From the NCBI RefSeq assembly GCF_014639235.1, contig NZ_BMFU01000001.1:186001-250000 (forward strand): a stretch of 64,000 nucleotides of DNA, written 5' to 3'. Both the position numbers and the translations under genes were made by a program. The DNA is from Paenibacillus silvae. Its GTDB lineage: Bacteria; Bacillota; Bacilli; Paenibacillales; Paenibacillaceae. Shown here piece by piece: positions 24,905 through 32,963 of this stretch. Below the pieces are notes generated by a model, which did no database searches, was not told the origin of the DNA, and was given only the letters and a program-made list of their open reading frames with translations. Positions within the stretch are counted from its first letter, which is position 1. Each line of letters begins with the position of its first letter.

Positions 24905-25780
24905 CTATTTCGAGCCCCCTTTTGCAGGTTTTTCTCCCTGATACTCCTGTGCAATACGAACCGCCATCTGCTGATATCCTTGTGCATTGGGGTGAAAATG
25001 GTCAGATGACAGATACTCATCCAGATGATTTTCAAACAGATCAAAGGTCGGTACAAGAGTCATTTTATCTTCCTTATTCAAAATACTCATTGCCGCTTCG
25101 TTCCAGGCAGCAACTACCGCATTCCCCGGCTTCTCCAGCTCTTTAACATTGCCAAACGGATTGTATAATCCGATATACAAGATCTGTGCTTCAGGATTAA
25201 TTGCCTTCACCTTTTTCAAAATTTCCTGCAGTCGTTTCGATGTTTCAGGCAGCGCAGCAGCCAGCTTTTCGGCTGTCGGCGGGTCCTCACCCTGAAGCAC
25301 CTGTCCGCCCTGAAACAGATCATTTGCACCGATCGAGAGCAAAATAAAGTTGGATTGCTGCAGGACATACTTGACGCCTTGCTCATCCAGCTTTTTTAAC
25401 AACGCATCTGTTCTGAGCCCGTTTACACCCAGATTATTAAGCACCTGTACATCGTAGCCCTCATCTTTGAGCAGATTTCCCGCCCTTCTTACAAAACCAA
25501 GCCCTTCATCATCCCCTGTGCCTCTGGCAAGAGAATCACCGATGACGGCCATGCGAATTTTCCCATCCTCGACAATCGCTTTACTGCCGCCATTTTGATC
25601 CTCGTTAGCCGGGCTGGCAGCCTGCTGTCCATCATTTAATTTTGAATCCCCTTTAGGGTAAATTACATCTTTTATGGCGTAACCAAATCCAAACAGCAGC
25701 AGCAGCGTTGCCAAGATGGATAAGGTGCTTACACTTCGCCAGATCCAGGGAGCTGAATCCAGATTTTTGTTCTTTTTCAT
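24905..25780 (-). CDS. Membrane-anchored SGNH/GDSL hydrolase
   Basis: The 291-residue protein has one N-terminal membrane segment (about 18-38) and a short linker, then an SGNH hydrolase. Block I is AVIGDSLARGTG with the nucleophile Ser. An Asn in SIGANDLF belongs to block III, and SSDHFHPNAQGY is block V with Asp and His. It resembles the YpmR-like extracytoplasmic esterases. It may deacylate a cell-wall or lipid substrate; none can be named. It is the first gene of an operon with the ABC-2 transporter, with no gap before the ATPase start. Confidence 0.9.
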   Translation of the reverse strand: MKKNKNLDSAPWIWRSVSTLSILATLLLLFGFGYAIKDVIYPKGDSKLNDGQQAASPANEDQNGGSKAIVEDGKIRMAVIGDSLARGTGDDEGLGFVRRAGNLLKDEGYDVQVLNNLGVNGLRTDALLKKLDEQGVKYVLQQSNFILLSIGANDLFQGGQVLQGEDPPTAEKLAAALPETSKRLQEILKKVKAINPEAQILYIGLYNPFGNVKELEKPGNAVVAAWNEAAMSILNKEDKMTLVPTFDLFENHLDEYLSSDHFHPNAQGYQQMAVRIAQEYQGEKPAKGGSK

Positions 25781-25927
25781 GCATCACATCTCCAGTCAGG
25801 TGTGTATAATGTATAATAGCTTTACTCTAAAATGACCCTATTCTAAATAACATAAAACTTCTGTCGTGAATTTGCAAATTTTGCCGCAGTATTCAGAAAA
25901 CCATGCAGATTTCTGGTCGAAAACTGG

Positions 25928-25979
25928 TAAAAAGCCATATCCCACAAAGCATTCGCTAAGTGAAGATATGGCTTTTTTA
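25928..25979. terminator. Bidirectional terminator after the CAP gene
   Basis: AAAGCCATATC (25931-25941) pairs with GATATGGCTTT (25965-25975). Poly-T follows on the plus side and A-rich sequence precedes it. Confidence 0.85.
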
Positions 25980-26014
25980 TATGACTTTATTTATAGAATA
26001 TTCATTTCCAGCTC

Positions 26015-26755
26015 TTATTTACCGATAAACTCTTGAGCCCAGTATCCGTTGTAATAACCCACACCAATATGAGTAAAGTTTGCATTCAAAATGTTAGCAC
26101 GGTGACCCGCACTGTTCATCCAGGCCGTAACGACTTCTTGCGGTGTTTTTTGACCTTTGGCGATATTTTCACCAGCATAGCTATAGGTTACCCCGAATTG
26201 TTTCATCATATCAAACGGAGAACCGTAGGTTGGAGACTGATGATCAAAGTAGTTGTTGTTGCTCATATCTTTTACTTTGGCTACAGCAACCTTGTCCAGA
26301 AGCGCGTCAGAGGACAGCGCACTCAGGCCTGCTTTGGCACGTTCAGCATTGACCAGTTTCACCACTTGTGCGGCAAAATCGGATTGAGTGCTTGTTGTAC
26401 CGTTATTGCCTGTGCTTGAAGGATCTTTGGCAGGTGTTGTTGTTGTCGGTTTTTCTTGTTGTGCTGGTGCAGCAGGTTTGCTTGGCTGAGCAGGAGTTGT
26501 TGTTTCAGGCTGTTTAGCAGGTTTCTCTGTTGTTGTTTGTCCATCAGCAACAGTGTAACCGTTCTGCTTGAGCCACGCCTCAATATAAGCTTTCAAACTA
26601 TCCGCATTCAGTACTTTATACGTCGTTGTCGTAGTTGCTGTCTTATATGTTGAATCTGCAGCAGACGCGGAGGCAGGAAGCATAATCCCTACGGCAAGCA
26701 CAGCTGTCAGACTGCCTGTCACAACGGTTTTCATCCAGTTCTTCTTCAAATTCAT
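26015..26755 (-). CDS. Secreted CAP (SCP/PR1)-domain protein, YkwD-like
   Basis: The 246-residue protein has a signal peptide ending at ASASAAD (about residue 33). A short helix-rich segment (AWLKQNGYTV) follows, then a Thr/Pro/Gln-rich linker (about 70-125). The C-terminal CAP domain starts with VVKLVNAERAKAGL and includes YFDHQSPTYGSPFDMM, GENIAKG, MNSAGHRANILN and GVGYY. CAP proteins of spore formers are found in the cell envelope and spore coat; their exact role is not settled. Start ATG 26755 follows GAGGAGAT. Confidence 0.92.
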   Translation of the reverse strand: MNLKKNWMKTVVTGSLTAVLAVGIMLPASASAADSTYKTATTTTTYKVLNADSLKAYIEAWLKQNGYTVADGQTTTEKPAKQPETTTPAQPSKPAAPAQQEKPTTTTPAKDPSSTGNNGTTSTQSDFAAQVVKLVNAERAKAGLSALSSDALLDKVAVAKVKDMSNNNYFDHQSPTYGSPFDMMKQFGVTYSYAGENIAKGQKTPQEVVTAWMNSAGHRANILNANFTHIGVGYYNGYWAQEFIGK

Positions 26756-26867
26756 TCATCTCCTCAAAAAAATAATTGTTACAACTTTGTAATCATTACT
26801 CTTGCAGTATAGCAAGCTATGAGGAGAATGTGAACCCGCAAATACTGGAAAAATGACTTTTTTGTCA

Positions 26868-26910
26868 TAAAAAAAGACACTCAGTCAGGTTTGCACCCTC
26901 TGAATGTCTT
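26868..26910 (-). terminator. Terminator of the purT-GNAT operon
   Basis: AAGACACTCAG (26874-26884) pairs with CTGAATGTCTT (26900-26910), with one mismatch. T7 follows on the minus strand. Confidence 0.8.
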
Positions 26911-26918
26911 GTCATCTA

Positions 26919-27377
26919 TTATAAAAGAACTTTACTGAAGCGATAACCTTTCTTCTGGAAGCCGATATGCTCATAGAATGAATAGGCTGTTGAGGTCACT
27001 TCACGATTGGCACCTGTGACAAATAATTGTTTACCGCCTTGCTGTTTGCCCCAATCTTCAGCACGAGCCATCAGACGACGAGCAATTCCGCTGCCGCGAT
27101 GCTCCTGACCAACGATTAGAGATGTTATCTGTGCAGCAGGCTCAGGGTAGGCATGACTTTGAACACATTGCAAACCAATTACACCAATAATCTGTTCATC
27201 CACTTCGGCAACAAGCATGCACGCGTTGGGATTGCTCTCCAAATCTTCAATGCGCTCTTTCATTACATTGGTTGTAGTCGGATAGCTGACCTCTCGCATT
27301 AATCCCGTTACCGCTTCAGCATCTCGCAGTTCACACTCTCGGATCATCAATACAGGGGCCTCCACATTATTGGACAT
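26919..27377 (-). CDS. GNAT-family N-acetyltransferase
   Basis: The 152-residue GNAT fold has the acetyl-CoA loop QEHRGSGIARRLM and the C-terminal FYEHIGF motif. It uses acetyl-CoA to acetylate an unknown amine. The start overlaps the end of purT by 11 bp and has GGAGG upstream. The operon link to purT does not reveal the substrate. Confidence 0.88.
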   Translation of the reverse strand: MSNNVEAPVLMIRECELRDAEAVTGLMREVSYPTTTNVMKERIEDLESNPNACMLVAEVDEQIIGVIGLQCVQSHAYPEPAAQITSLIVGQEHRGSGIARRLMARAEDWGKQQGGKQLFVTGANREVTSTAYSFYEHIGFQKKGYRFSKVLL

Positions 27378-28554
27378 GATTAACCTCCACTTTCAGCATA
27401 TTTGCGGCTTGAACCGCTGTTTTACGAGCTTCTTCCACATCTGTTCCAGCACTTAATGCTACGGCCATCCGGCGCCCGACTTTCGTTTCAGGCTTGCCAA
27501 ACACACGAACCTGCGTACGAGGTAAAGCCAGTGCCTCTTGCATTCCACCAATGGTGAAATGTGTTGTTTCGACATCGGCCTTCAGCGTTGCCGAAGCTCC
27601 CGGTGTCAGCAAATGTACTTCCGTGACGGGAAAACCAAGAATTGCACGCACATGAAGCGCAAACTCCGAGCTGTCCTGCGTTACCATTGTGACCATACCT
27701 GTGTCGTGCGGGCGCGGTGAGATTTCACTAAATACAACACCATCGGCAGTCAGGAAGAGTTCAACACCAAAAAGTCCATGTCCTCCAAGCTCATCGGTCA
27801 CCGTCTTCGCAATATGACAGGCTTGCGTCCATTGCTCCGATGTCATCGCATGAGGCTGCCAAGATTCGACATAGTCCCCATCCTTCTGAATGTGACCGAT
27901 CGGCGGGCAAAAAACAGTACCCGATACCGATCTGACGGTAAGCAGTGTAATTTCACTCTCGAACTTCACAAAGCTTTCCACAATTACACGCACGGACTTG
28001 CCGCGAGCTCCTGAAAGTGCAAGATCCCAGCACTTCGCTGCATCTTCCGGTACATGGCAAACACTCTGCCCTTTACCCGATGAACTCATGAGTGGTTTAA
28101 TAACACACGGTGTTCCGAGTTCACGAATAGCTTCCTGAAGCTGCTCCAGACTATCCGCAAAAAGATAAGCTGCTGTAGGAAGTTTCAATTGTTCGGCCGC
28201 CAAACGACGGATGCCTTCGCGATCCATAGTTAAACGGGCAGCACGGGCCGTTGGTACGACACAAAAGCCTTCTTCCTCGAGTTCAAGCAGTGCCTCTGTT
28301 GCAATGGCTTCAATTTCAGGTACGATGTAATGCGGTTGTTCCTTACGGATCAATTGTTTCAATGCATCGCCATCCAGCATGTCGATACAGTGAGATCGAT
28401 GCGCGACCTGCATCGCTGGAGCGTTCTCGTAACGATCAACAGCAATCGTCTCCACGCCCAGACGTGCAGCCTCAATCACGACCTCTTTACCCAATTCTCC
28501 GCTGCCAAGCAGCAGCATTTTTTTGGCTTGAGCCGAAAAAGGAGCACCCCACAT
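27367..28554 (-). CDS. purT: Formate-dependent phosphoribosylglycinamide formyltransferase
   Basis: The 395-residue ATP-grasp enzyme makes formyl-GAR from GAR, formate and ATP, an alternative to PurN in purine synthesis. It opens with LLLGSGELGKEV, has PEIEAIATEAL, the KPLMSSSGKGQSV nucleotide loop and EISPRPHDTGMVT. Full family length is kept. Start ATG 28554 follows GGGAGG at a slightly long distance. No purine riboswitch is visible in the leader. It overlaps a GNAT gene downstream. Confidence 0.93.
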   Translation of the reverse strand: MWGAPFSAQAKKMLLLGSGELGKEVVIEAARLGVETIAVDRYENAPAMQVAHRSHCIDMLDGDALKQLIRKEQPHYIVPEIEAIATEALLELEEEGFCVVPTARAARLTMDREGIRRLAAEQLKLPTAAYLFADSLEQLQEAIRELGTPCVIKPLMSSSGKGQSVCHVPEDAAKCWDLALSGARGKSVRVIVESFVKFESEITLLTVRSVSGTVFCPPIGHIQKDGDYVESWQPHAMTSEQWTQACHIAKTVTDELGGHGLFGVELFLTADGVVFSEISPRPHDTGMVTMVTQDSSEFALHVRAILGFPVTEVHLLTPGASATLKADVETTHFTIGGMQEALALPRTQVRVFGKPETKVGRRMAVALSAGTDVEEARKTAVQAANMLKVEVNHVQ

Positions 28555-28794
28555 GTTCTTTCCAATCCTCCCAAAGAGAAATCTTCTATATCTGTCTCTC
28601 TATTTTCGGGGTTTTGGTTAAAGATTGCAAGAGTACTCCCTATTTTTCTTGTGAATTTTACAAGATTTTTTGTGTTTTTTCGATCAATTTTTACAAATTA
28701 CATTTCTTGATTCGTCACTCCTTCCATTACTCCCAAAATTAAGGATATAAAAACAAATAGACTCATCATTCGAATATACCTGTTAATTACAAGA

Positions 28795-29832
28795 TTACGA
28801 TGAACTAGTCGGTTTGTTATGCAAAGCGCGATTTTTCTCCCGGAACAGCTCGTTATGCGAGGATACGTAGGCCATTCCCGCTGCCGCAGGCTCCAGAAAC
28901 TTTTTTGCACTATTGACCGCAACAATCGCATCATTAAAAGCACCGGCAATCAGACGTACTTTGCCCTCCCGCATCGCACAGTCTCCCGCTGTAAAAATGC
29001 CAGGCACACTGGTTTCAGCCCACTGATTCATGACAAGCATACCTTCGTGCATATCCAGACCACAGCGGGCGAGATTGCTGACATGACTTGTATATCCGTG
29101 ACTTACGATCACTTCGTCCACATCAAGACGGACGGTTTCTCCTGTCGCTGTGCTCACTATGCCAACCTGGTGAATGCGTTGACCGTTGCCGTAGAAACGT
29201 TCAATGTGACAGGGTGTATATACCTCTGCTTTTCTCCTCATCTGACTCACATTGTGCTCCATAGCGCGAAATGAATCCTGTCGATGCACCACAGTTACCG
29301 AGCAGGCCCGTTCCGCAAGCTCAAGTGCCCAATCCACGGCACTGTTGCCACCGCCGGAGATTAGCACTTTTTTTCCTGCAAAATAATCCAGGTTCTGAAT
29401 TGTATAATGCAAATTGCTTCTCTCATAGTCCTTCGCACTGTGGATATCCAGCCTCTGTACTTCGGCAACACCTCGGCCAATGGCTATAATGACCGTGCGA
29501 GTATAGTGCGATTCACCCGTATGAGTCTGTAACTCAAAAACTCCATCATTCAGATGATTAAACGTATCTATCGTTTGCTTCAACACCACCGTTGGTTCAA
29601 ATGTACCAGCCTGCTGCACAAGGTGCTCAATAAGTTTGGCGCATTTCATAGGCGGCAGTCCGCCGACATCCCAGATCGCTTTATCCGAATACGTCTGCAA
29701 AAATCCGCCCAGTTCGTCTTTACCCTCAATGAGCTTCACTTTCATCTCGCGCATGCCAGCGTAGAACGCCGCATACAATCCTGCCGGACCCCCGCCAATA
29801 ATCGTTACATCATATAAGTCCTGATTCTGCAT
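28795..29832 (-). CDS. Ferredoxin--NADP+ reductase type 2 (YcgT/YumC-like), probable ferri-siderophore reductase
   Basis: The protein has about 345 residues. FAD-binding is TIIGGGPAGLYAAF, NADPH-binding is ISGGGNSAVDWAL, and the late FAD block is IFTAGDCAMR. The redox CxxC of thioredoxin reductase is absent, which points to the TrxR-like ferredoxin/flavodoxin-NADP+ reductases. The gene lies 66 bp after a FecB-like siderophore-binding lipoprotein, with no terminator between, so one Fur-controlled operon is likely. In Bacillus subtilis the related ycgT is a Fur target. Reduction of ferri-siderophores or of flavodoxin is a good guess. Start ATG 29832 is preferred; GTG 29841 is possible. Confidence 0.88.
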   Translation of the reverse strand: MQNQDLYDVTIIGGGPAGLYAAFYAGMREMKVKLIEGKDELGGFLQTYSDKAIWDVGGLPPMKCAKLIEHLVQQAGTFEPTVVLKQTIDTFNHLNDGVFELQTHTGESHYTRTVIIAIGRGVAEVQRLDIHSAKDYERSNLHYTIQNLDYFAGKKVLISGGGNSAVDWALELAERACSVTVVHRQDSFRAMEHNVSQMRRKAEVYTPCHIERFYGNGQRIHQVGIVSTATGETVRLDVDEVIVSHGYTSHVSNLARCGLDMHEGMLVMNQWAETSVPGIFTAGDCAMREGKVRLIAGAFNDAIVAVNSAKKFLEPAAAGMAYVSSHNELFREKNRALHNKPTSSS

Positions 29833-29898
29833 TACAGACACATCCTGTTCCTGTTTTCATCGTTATATCCACTGTTGTAATATCAGCTCGTATGCTGG

Positions 29899-30918
29899 TC
29901 AGTTCTTCTCTTCAAATGCAGCAACAATATCATCAATCACATAATTGTCAGCCAGCGGGGCCATGCCCAGATTAAACCACTCCTTCCCCCCTACGAGGTA
30001 TACGTGATTTTCTTTGACAGCCTTCAGATTTTTCCAGATGGATGTGCTTAACAATTCCTCATACTTTTTCTTGATCTGCGGGTTTTCGTTATCATCCAGC
30101 TGAATAATCAGATGATCCGCATCATATTCAGGCAGCACTTCCATTGAGATCGATAGTGAAGCTTCACTTTCAGGGAAATTACTCAAAGGTTTCAAACCGA
30201 GCTTTTTATGAATGAATGCTCCGCGAGAGAGATTGGGGCCGTTCAGAATGATTTCCTTCTCCATAACTCTTACATACAGCACCGTCTCGTCCCCAATCAG
30301 GCTGTGCAGCTTGTCAGCCCCCTGCTTCTCATGCTGCTCCAAATCTGCCATGACCTGTTTCGCTTCTGCCTCCTTGCCAAGAACGGCGGCGATATCCTGC
30401 AGCTCCTCCGGCCATTCCTCACGCTCAGGCAGCAGTACGGTGGGAGCGATGCGGGAAAGCTGCTCATAATCCTTCTTCGACCACCATGCAGGGGCAAGGA
30501 TCAGATCGGGGTTGGCGGCAAGAATCATTTCAAAATCCGGGGTCTTGGCAATGCCCATTTTTACGGTGTTAGCAAAAGGCTCCTGCAAATATTTCGGAAA
30601 CTCTTCATGATAATTTTGTACAGCTACCGGCACAATACCAAGCGAATACAGCAGCTCCGGATAAACAACAGACAAGCCAACCACACGCTGGGGTGACGCA
30701 GGAATTGTAATCTCACCCATCTCGGTTTGTACTACCTTGACCTGATCCGCATTCGACTGTTCAGATTCACTTGTACTTGTATTGGATGCAGCTGTAGTGG
30801 ACTGACTCGTACCCTGCTCTCGTGAACCGGACGCTTTAGGCTCGGTAGCCTGTGCACATGCACTAAGCAATAGCAGCAATAAAATAATTCCTGTAAATAC
30901 CCCATACTTTAACTTCAC
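29899..30918 (-). CDS. FecB-like iron-siderophore ABC transporter binding lipoprotein
   Basis: The 339-residue protein has a lipobox LLSAC with Cys21 as lipidation site, then a Ser/Thr-rich linker to about residue 60. The class III (TroA/FecB) binding fold follows: ITIPASPQRVVGLSVVYPELL, the long central helix, and a last block near VYLVGGKEW. It should catch Fe-siderophore complexes outside the membrane. The ATPase and permease genes are not adjacent. A triple-hexamer Fur box lies about 50-70 bp upstream. It shares an operon with a reductase and lies downstream of a Btr-like regulator on the same strand. Confidence 0.92.
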   Translation of the reverse strand: MKLKYGVFTGIILLLLLLSACAQATEPKASGSREQGTSQSTTAASNTSTSESEQSNADQVKVVQTEMGEITIPASPQRVVGLSVVYPELLYSLGIVPVAVQNYHEEFPKYLQEPFANTVKMGIAKTPDFEMILAANPDLILAPAWWSKKDYEQLSRIAPTVLLPEREEWPEELQDIAAVLGKEAEAKQVMADLEQHEKQGADKLHSLIGDETVLYVRVMEKEIILNGPNLSRGAFIHKKLGLKPLSNFPESEASLSISMEVLPEYDADHLIIQLDDNENPQIKKKYEELLSTSIWKNLKAVKENHVYLVGGKEWFNLGMAPLADNYVIDDIVAAFEEKN

Positions 30919-30965
30919 TTCTCATGTACCCCCTATATATTTTTGAAAATGTGATAACCATTGAT

Positions 30966-30987
30966 TAATAATAATTATCATTATCAA
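30966..30987. promoter_or_regulatory. Fur box upstream of the first FecB gene
   Basis: TGATAATTATTATTA on the minus strand (30980-30966) matches 14 of 15 of the 7-1-7 consensus. An overlapping ATTATCA hexamer extends it to 30987. It lies about 48 bp from the start codon. Confidence 0.75.
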
Positions 30988-31050
30988 TTAGACATAGGAG
31001 TAGTATAGTCAAAATCTGCGCCGCAGGATATTGACGATTGCGACTTTATA

Positions 31051-32715
31051 TTATGGACGATGGTGCCACATATTCAATACTTCGTCCAACATCAGATCAT
31101 GAGTAAAGGCGGTGTCCTCTAGCAACACACCTGGATGCATCATACTGATAGAGCCCTGCTGCGCGGCTTTGGTAGACTGCCATATCTCCGAATCGCTTAG
31201 TTCAAGCCAAGTTTGTCTTGATGCAGCATCTTCACCAACGATGACTAGTGCCCTGTCTATAGACAGATGTGCCAGATCGCTTAGATCACTCATCTGCAGA
31301 TGATGCTTCTGCCATACGTGCTCTATGCCTTCGGGGGCCAGCAGCTGCAGATCCGTATAGAAAACGGAAGCGATTGTTCGTGGACCCATTACATGAATGC
31401 AAGCTTCCTGAATACTAATGATAAGCAACGTGTCCTTGAGGATCTGTTCAGACAGCTGTGAACGCAAGGCAGCTGCCTTTTGCTCATACCTTTGCAACCA
31501 AACCTCGGCCGCAGCAGACCGATTCAGACACTCGGCCGCAGTTATGAGATGATGACGCCAATTGCCATCCGCATGTGAAAGCACACATACAGGTGCCAGT
31601 GAGCTTAGATGCTGCATCATGTTATGTGACATTTCTTCACGAAAAGCAATGATATAATCAGGACGTATGGCCTCCAGCTGCTGCAGAGCTCCATCCTCCG
31701 TGTCAACCAGAGGAGTAACCTTATCCGTCTCATATTTTCGTCTGTAATAGGCCGTCCATGGGTGATTCGCTCCTGCTGCGCAGGGGATAACCTGAAGTGC
31801 AAGCAACGTGCCGATCGCTAGCGGATGAACAGCAGCAATACGCTGCTTGCTGTTACGAATAAACGCAGCTGGCGGAAGACCCGAGATTTGTTTGAATTTA
31901 CGGCGAAAATACATCTCGTCTGTGAACCCCACACAGGTCGCAATCTCCTTCAGCCGAAGGCTGTGGTCATTCCTCATCATAATCTGTGCCTGCTTGATTC
32001 GATAAATGGTTAAATAGTCCACTGCGCTGCAGCCGTATCTTTTTTTGAACAGGCGCATGAAATGACGTGAGCTCATCCGTGCAGCCTCAGCCATATCCTG
32101 AATCGTTATTTTCTCCATATGATGCTGTTCAATATAATGCTTGACCTGCTCAACAGGCAGGAGTGTCTCCTGTGTTTCGACATGGAGCATATCACTGAAC
32201 ATAAGATATAACAGCTCTTGGAAACGAATCTGACCATAATAACGCTTCAGGCCCTCTGCACTTCGGTTGAGCTCCTCTATATCCTGGCATAACAGACGAA
32301 CAGCAGCTGGCGAGCTGCAGCTGATCTCGCTGTTATTGCTTTGCATGTATATTTGTTTCATCATGTCCTGTACGGATGTATCAATCATTTCACCATCAAA
32401 TGTAACGCTAAACTTCATCAGGTACAGCCCACGTTTATCTTTTCCGTGAAACACGGCTTCCACTAGCTGCCCAGGCAAACCGATATAAAAAGCTCCACTT
32501 CGGAGCTCAATAAACTGGCCATCAACCGTCAGCCATCCTTCACCACTCGCAGCAAAAAGCAGTAAATAACTTTCCAGAAAATGTTTGCCCAGTCTCCAGC
32601 CAGGCTCGGACTGGCTTGTTGATGCCGCTTGAAACTCGATCAAGCTGAAATGCAGCTTATCCAGTACATCAAAAGAAGAAAGTGGGCTGACCTGTCCTGC
32701 GCGTTTGTTCTGCAT
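31051..32715 (-). CDS. AraC-type regulator fused to a FecB-like domain (Btr-like siderophore regulator)
   Basis: The 554-residue product has an N-terminal cupin-like segment (about 1-180), a double AraC helix-turn-helix (ITIQDMAEAARMSSRHFMRLF, then LRLKEIATCVGFTDEMYFRRKF) and a C-terminal FecB-like domain. This is the layout of Btr of B. subtilis, where ferri-bacillibactin binding to the FecB part activates an uptake operon. Start ATG 32715 is preferred because GGGGGAAG precedes it; upstream ATG 32748 is alternative. The neighbouring FecB/FNR operon is the likely target. No Fur box is visible before it. Confidence 0.88.
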   Translation of the reverse strand: MQNKRAGQVSPLSSFDVLDKLHFSLIEFQAASTSQSEPGWRLGKHFLESYLLLFAASGEGWLTVDGQFIELRSGAFYIGLPGQLVEAVFHGKDKRGLYLMKFSVTFDGEMIDTSVQDMMKQIYMQSNNSEISCSSPAAVRLLCQDIEELNRSAEGLKRYYGQIRFQELLYLMFSDMLHVETQETLLPVEQVKHYIEQHHMEKITIQDMAEAARMSSRHFMRLFKKRYGCSAVDYLTIYRIKQAQIMMRNDHSLRLKEIATCVGFTDEMYFRRKFKQISGLPPAAFIRNSKQRIAAVHPLAIGTLLALQVIPCAAGANHPWTAYYRRKYETDKVTPLVDTEDGALQQLEAIRPDYIIAFREEMSHNMMQHLSSLAPVCVLSHADGNWRHHLITAAECLNRSAAAEVWLQRYEQKAAALRSQLSEQILKDTLLIISIQEACIHVMGPRTIASVFYTDLQLLAPEGIEHVWQKHHLQMSDLSDLAHLSIDRALVIVGEDAASRQTWLELSDSEIWQSTKAAQQGSISMMHPGVLLEDTAFTHDLMLDEVLNMWHHRP

Positions 32716-32821
32716 GCTCTTCCCCCAGATATTGCTGTAATTTTTCATGTTTAAAATATAACATATTTCACTTCGCATCCTCTGTGGTCAGGCAACATGA
32801 TTCCGATTAGAATCCGAGCAT

Positions 32822-32915
32822 AAAAAAAACACCTCAACCCTGTGGTCTCATACCTTTATCAGGATAACCTGCTGTAAGGAGAGAAACCCATGAGGCTGAA
32901 GTGTCTGTTTATACT
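32822..32915 (-). terminator. Large terminator hairpin of the ABC exporter operon
   Basis: On the minus strand ACACTTCAGCC pairs with GGTTGAGGTGT (11 bp, two G-T pairs) around a long structured loop with an inner CTCAT/ATGAG stem. T8 follows. It lies about 50 bp past the stop of the exporter gene. Confidence 0.7.
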
Positions 32916-32963
32916 AGCTATACTCCAACTGCTTGTTCATGTTTCTGTTGTTATTTCGATCTT

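Noticed and set aside
28555..28794. Possible purine riboswitch or PurR box before purT
   Set aside because: No conserved purine-aptamer core or paired arms were found; the only PurR-like sequence has several mismatches.
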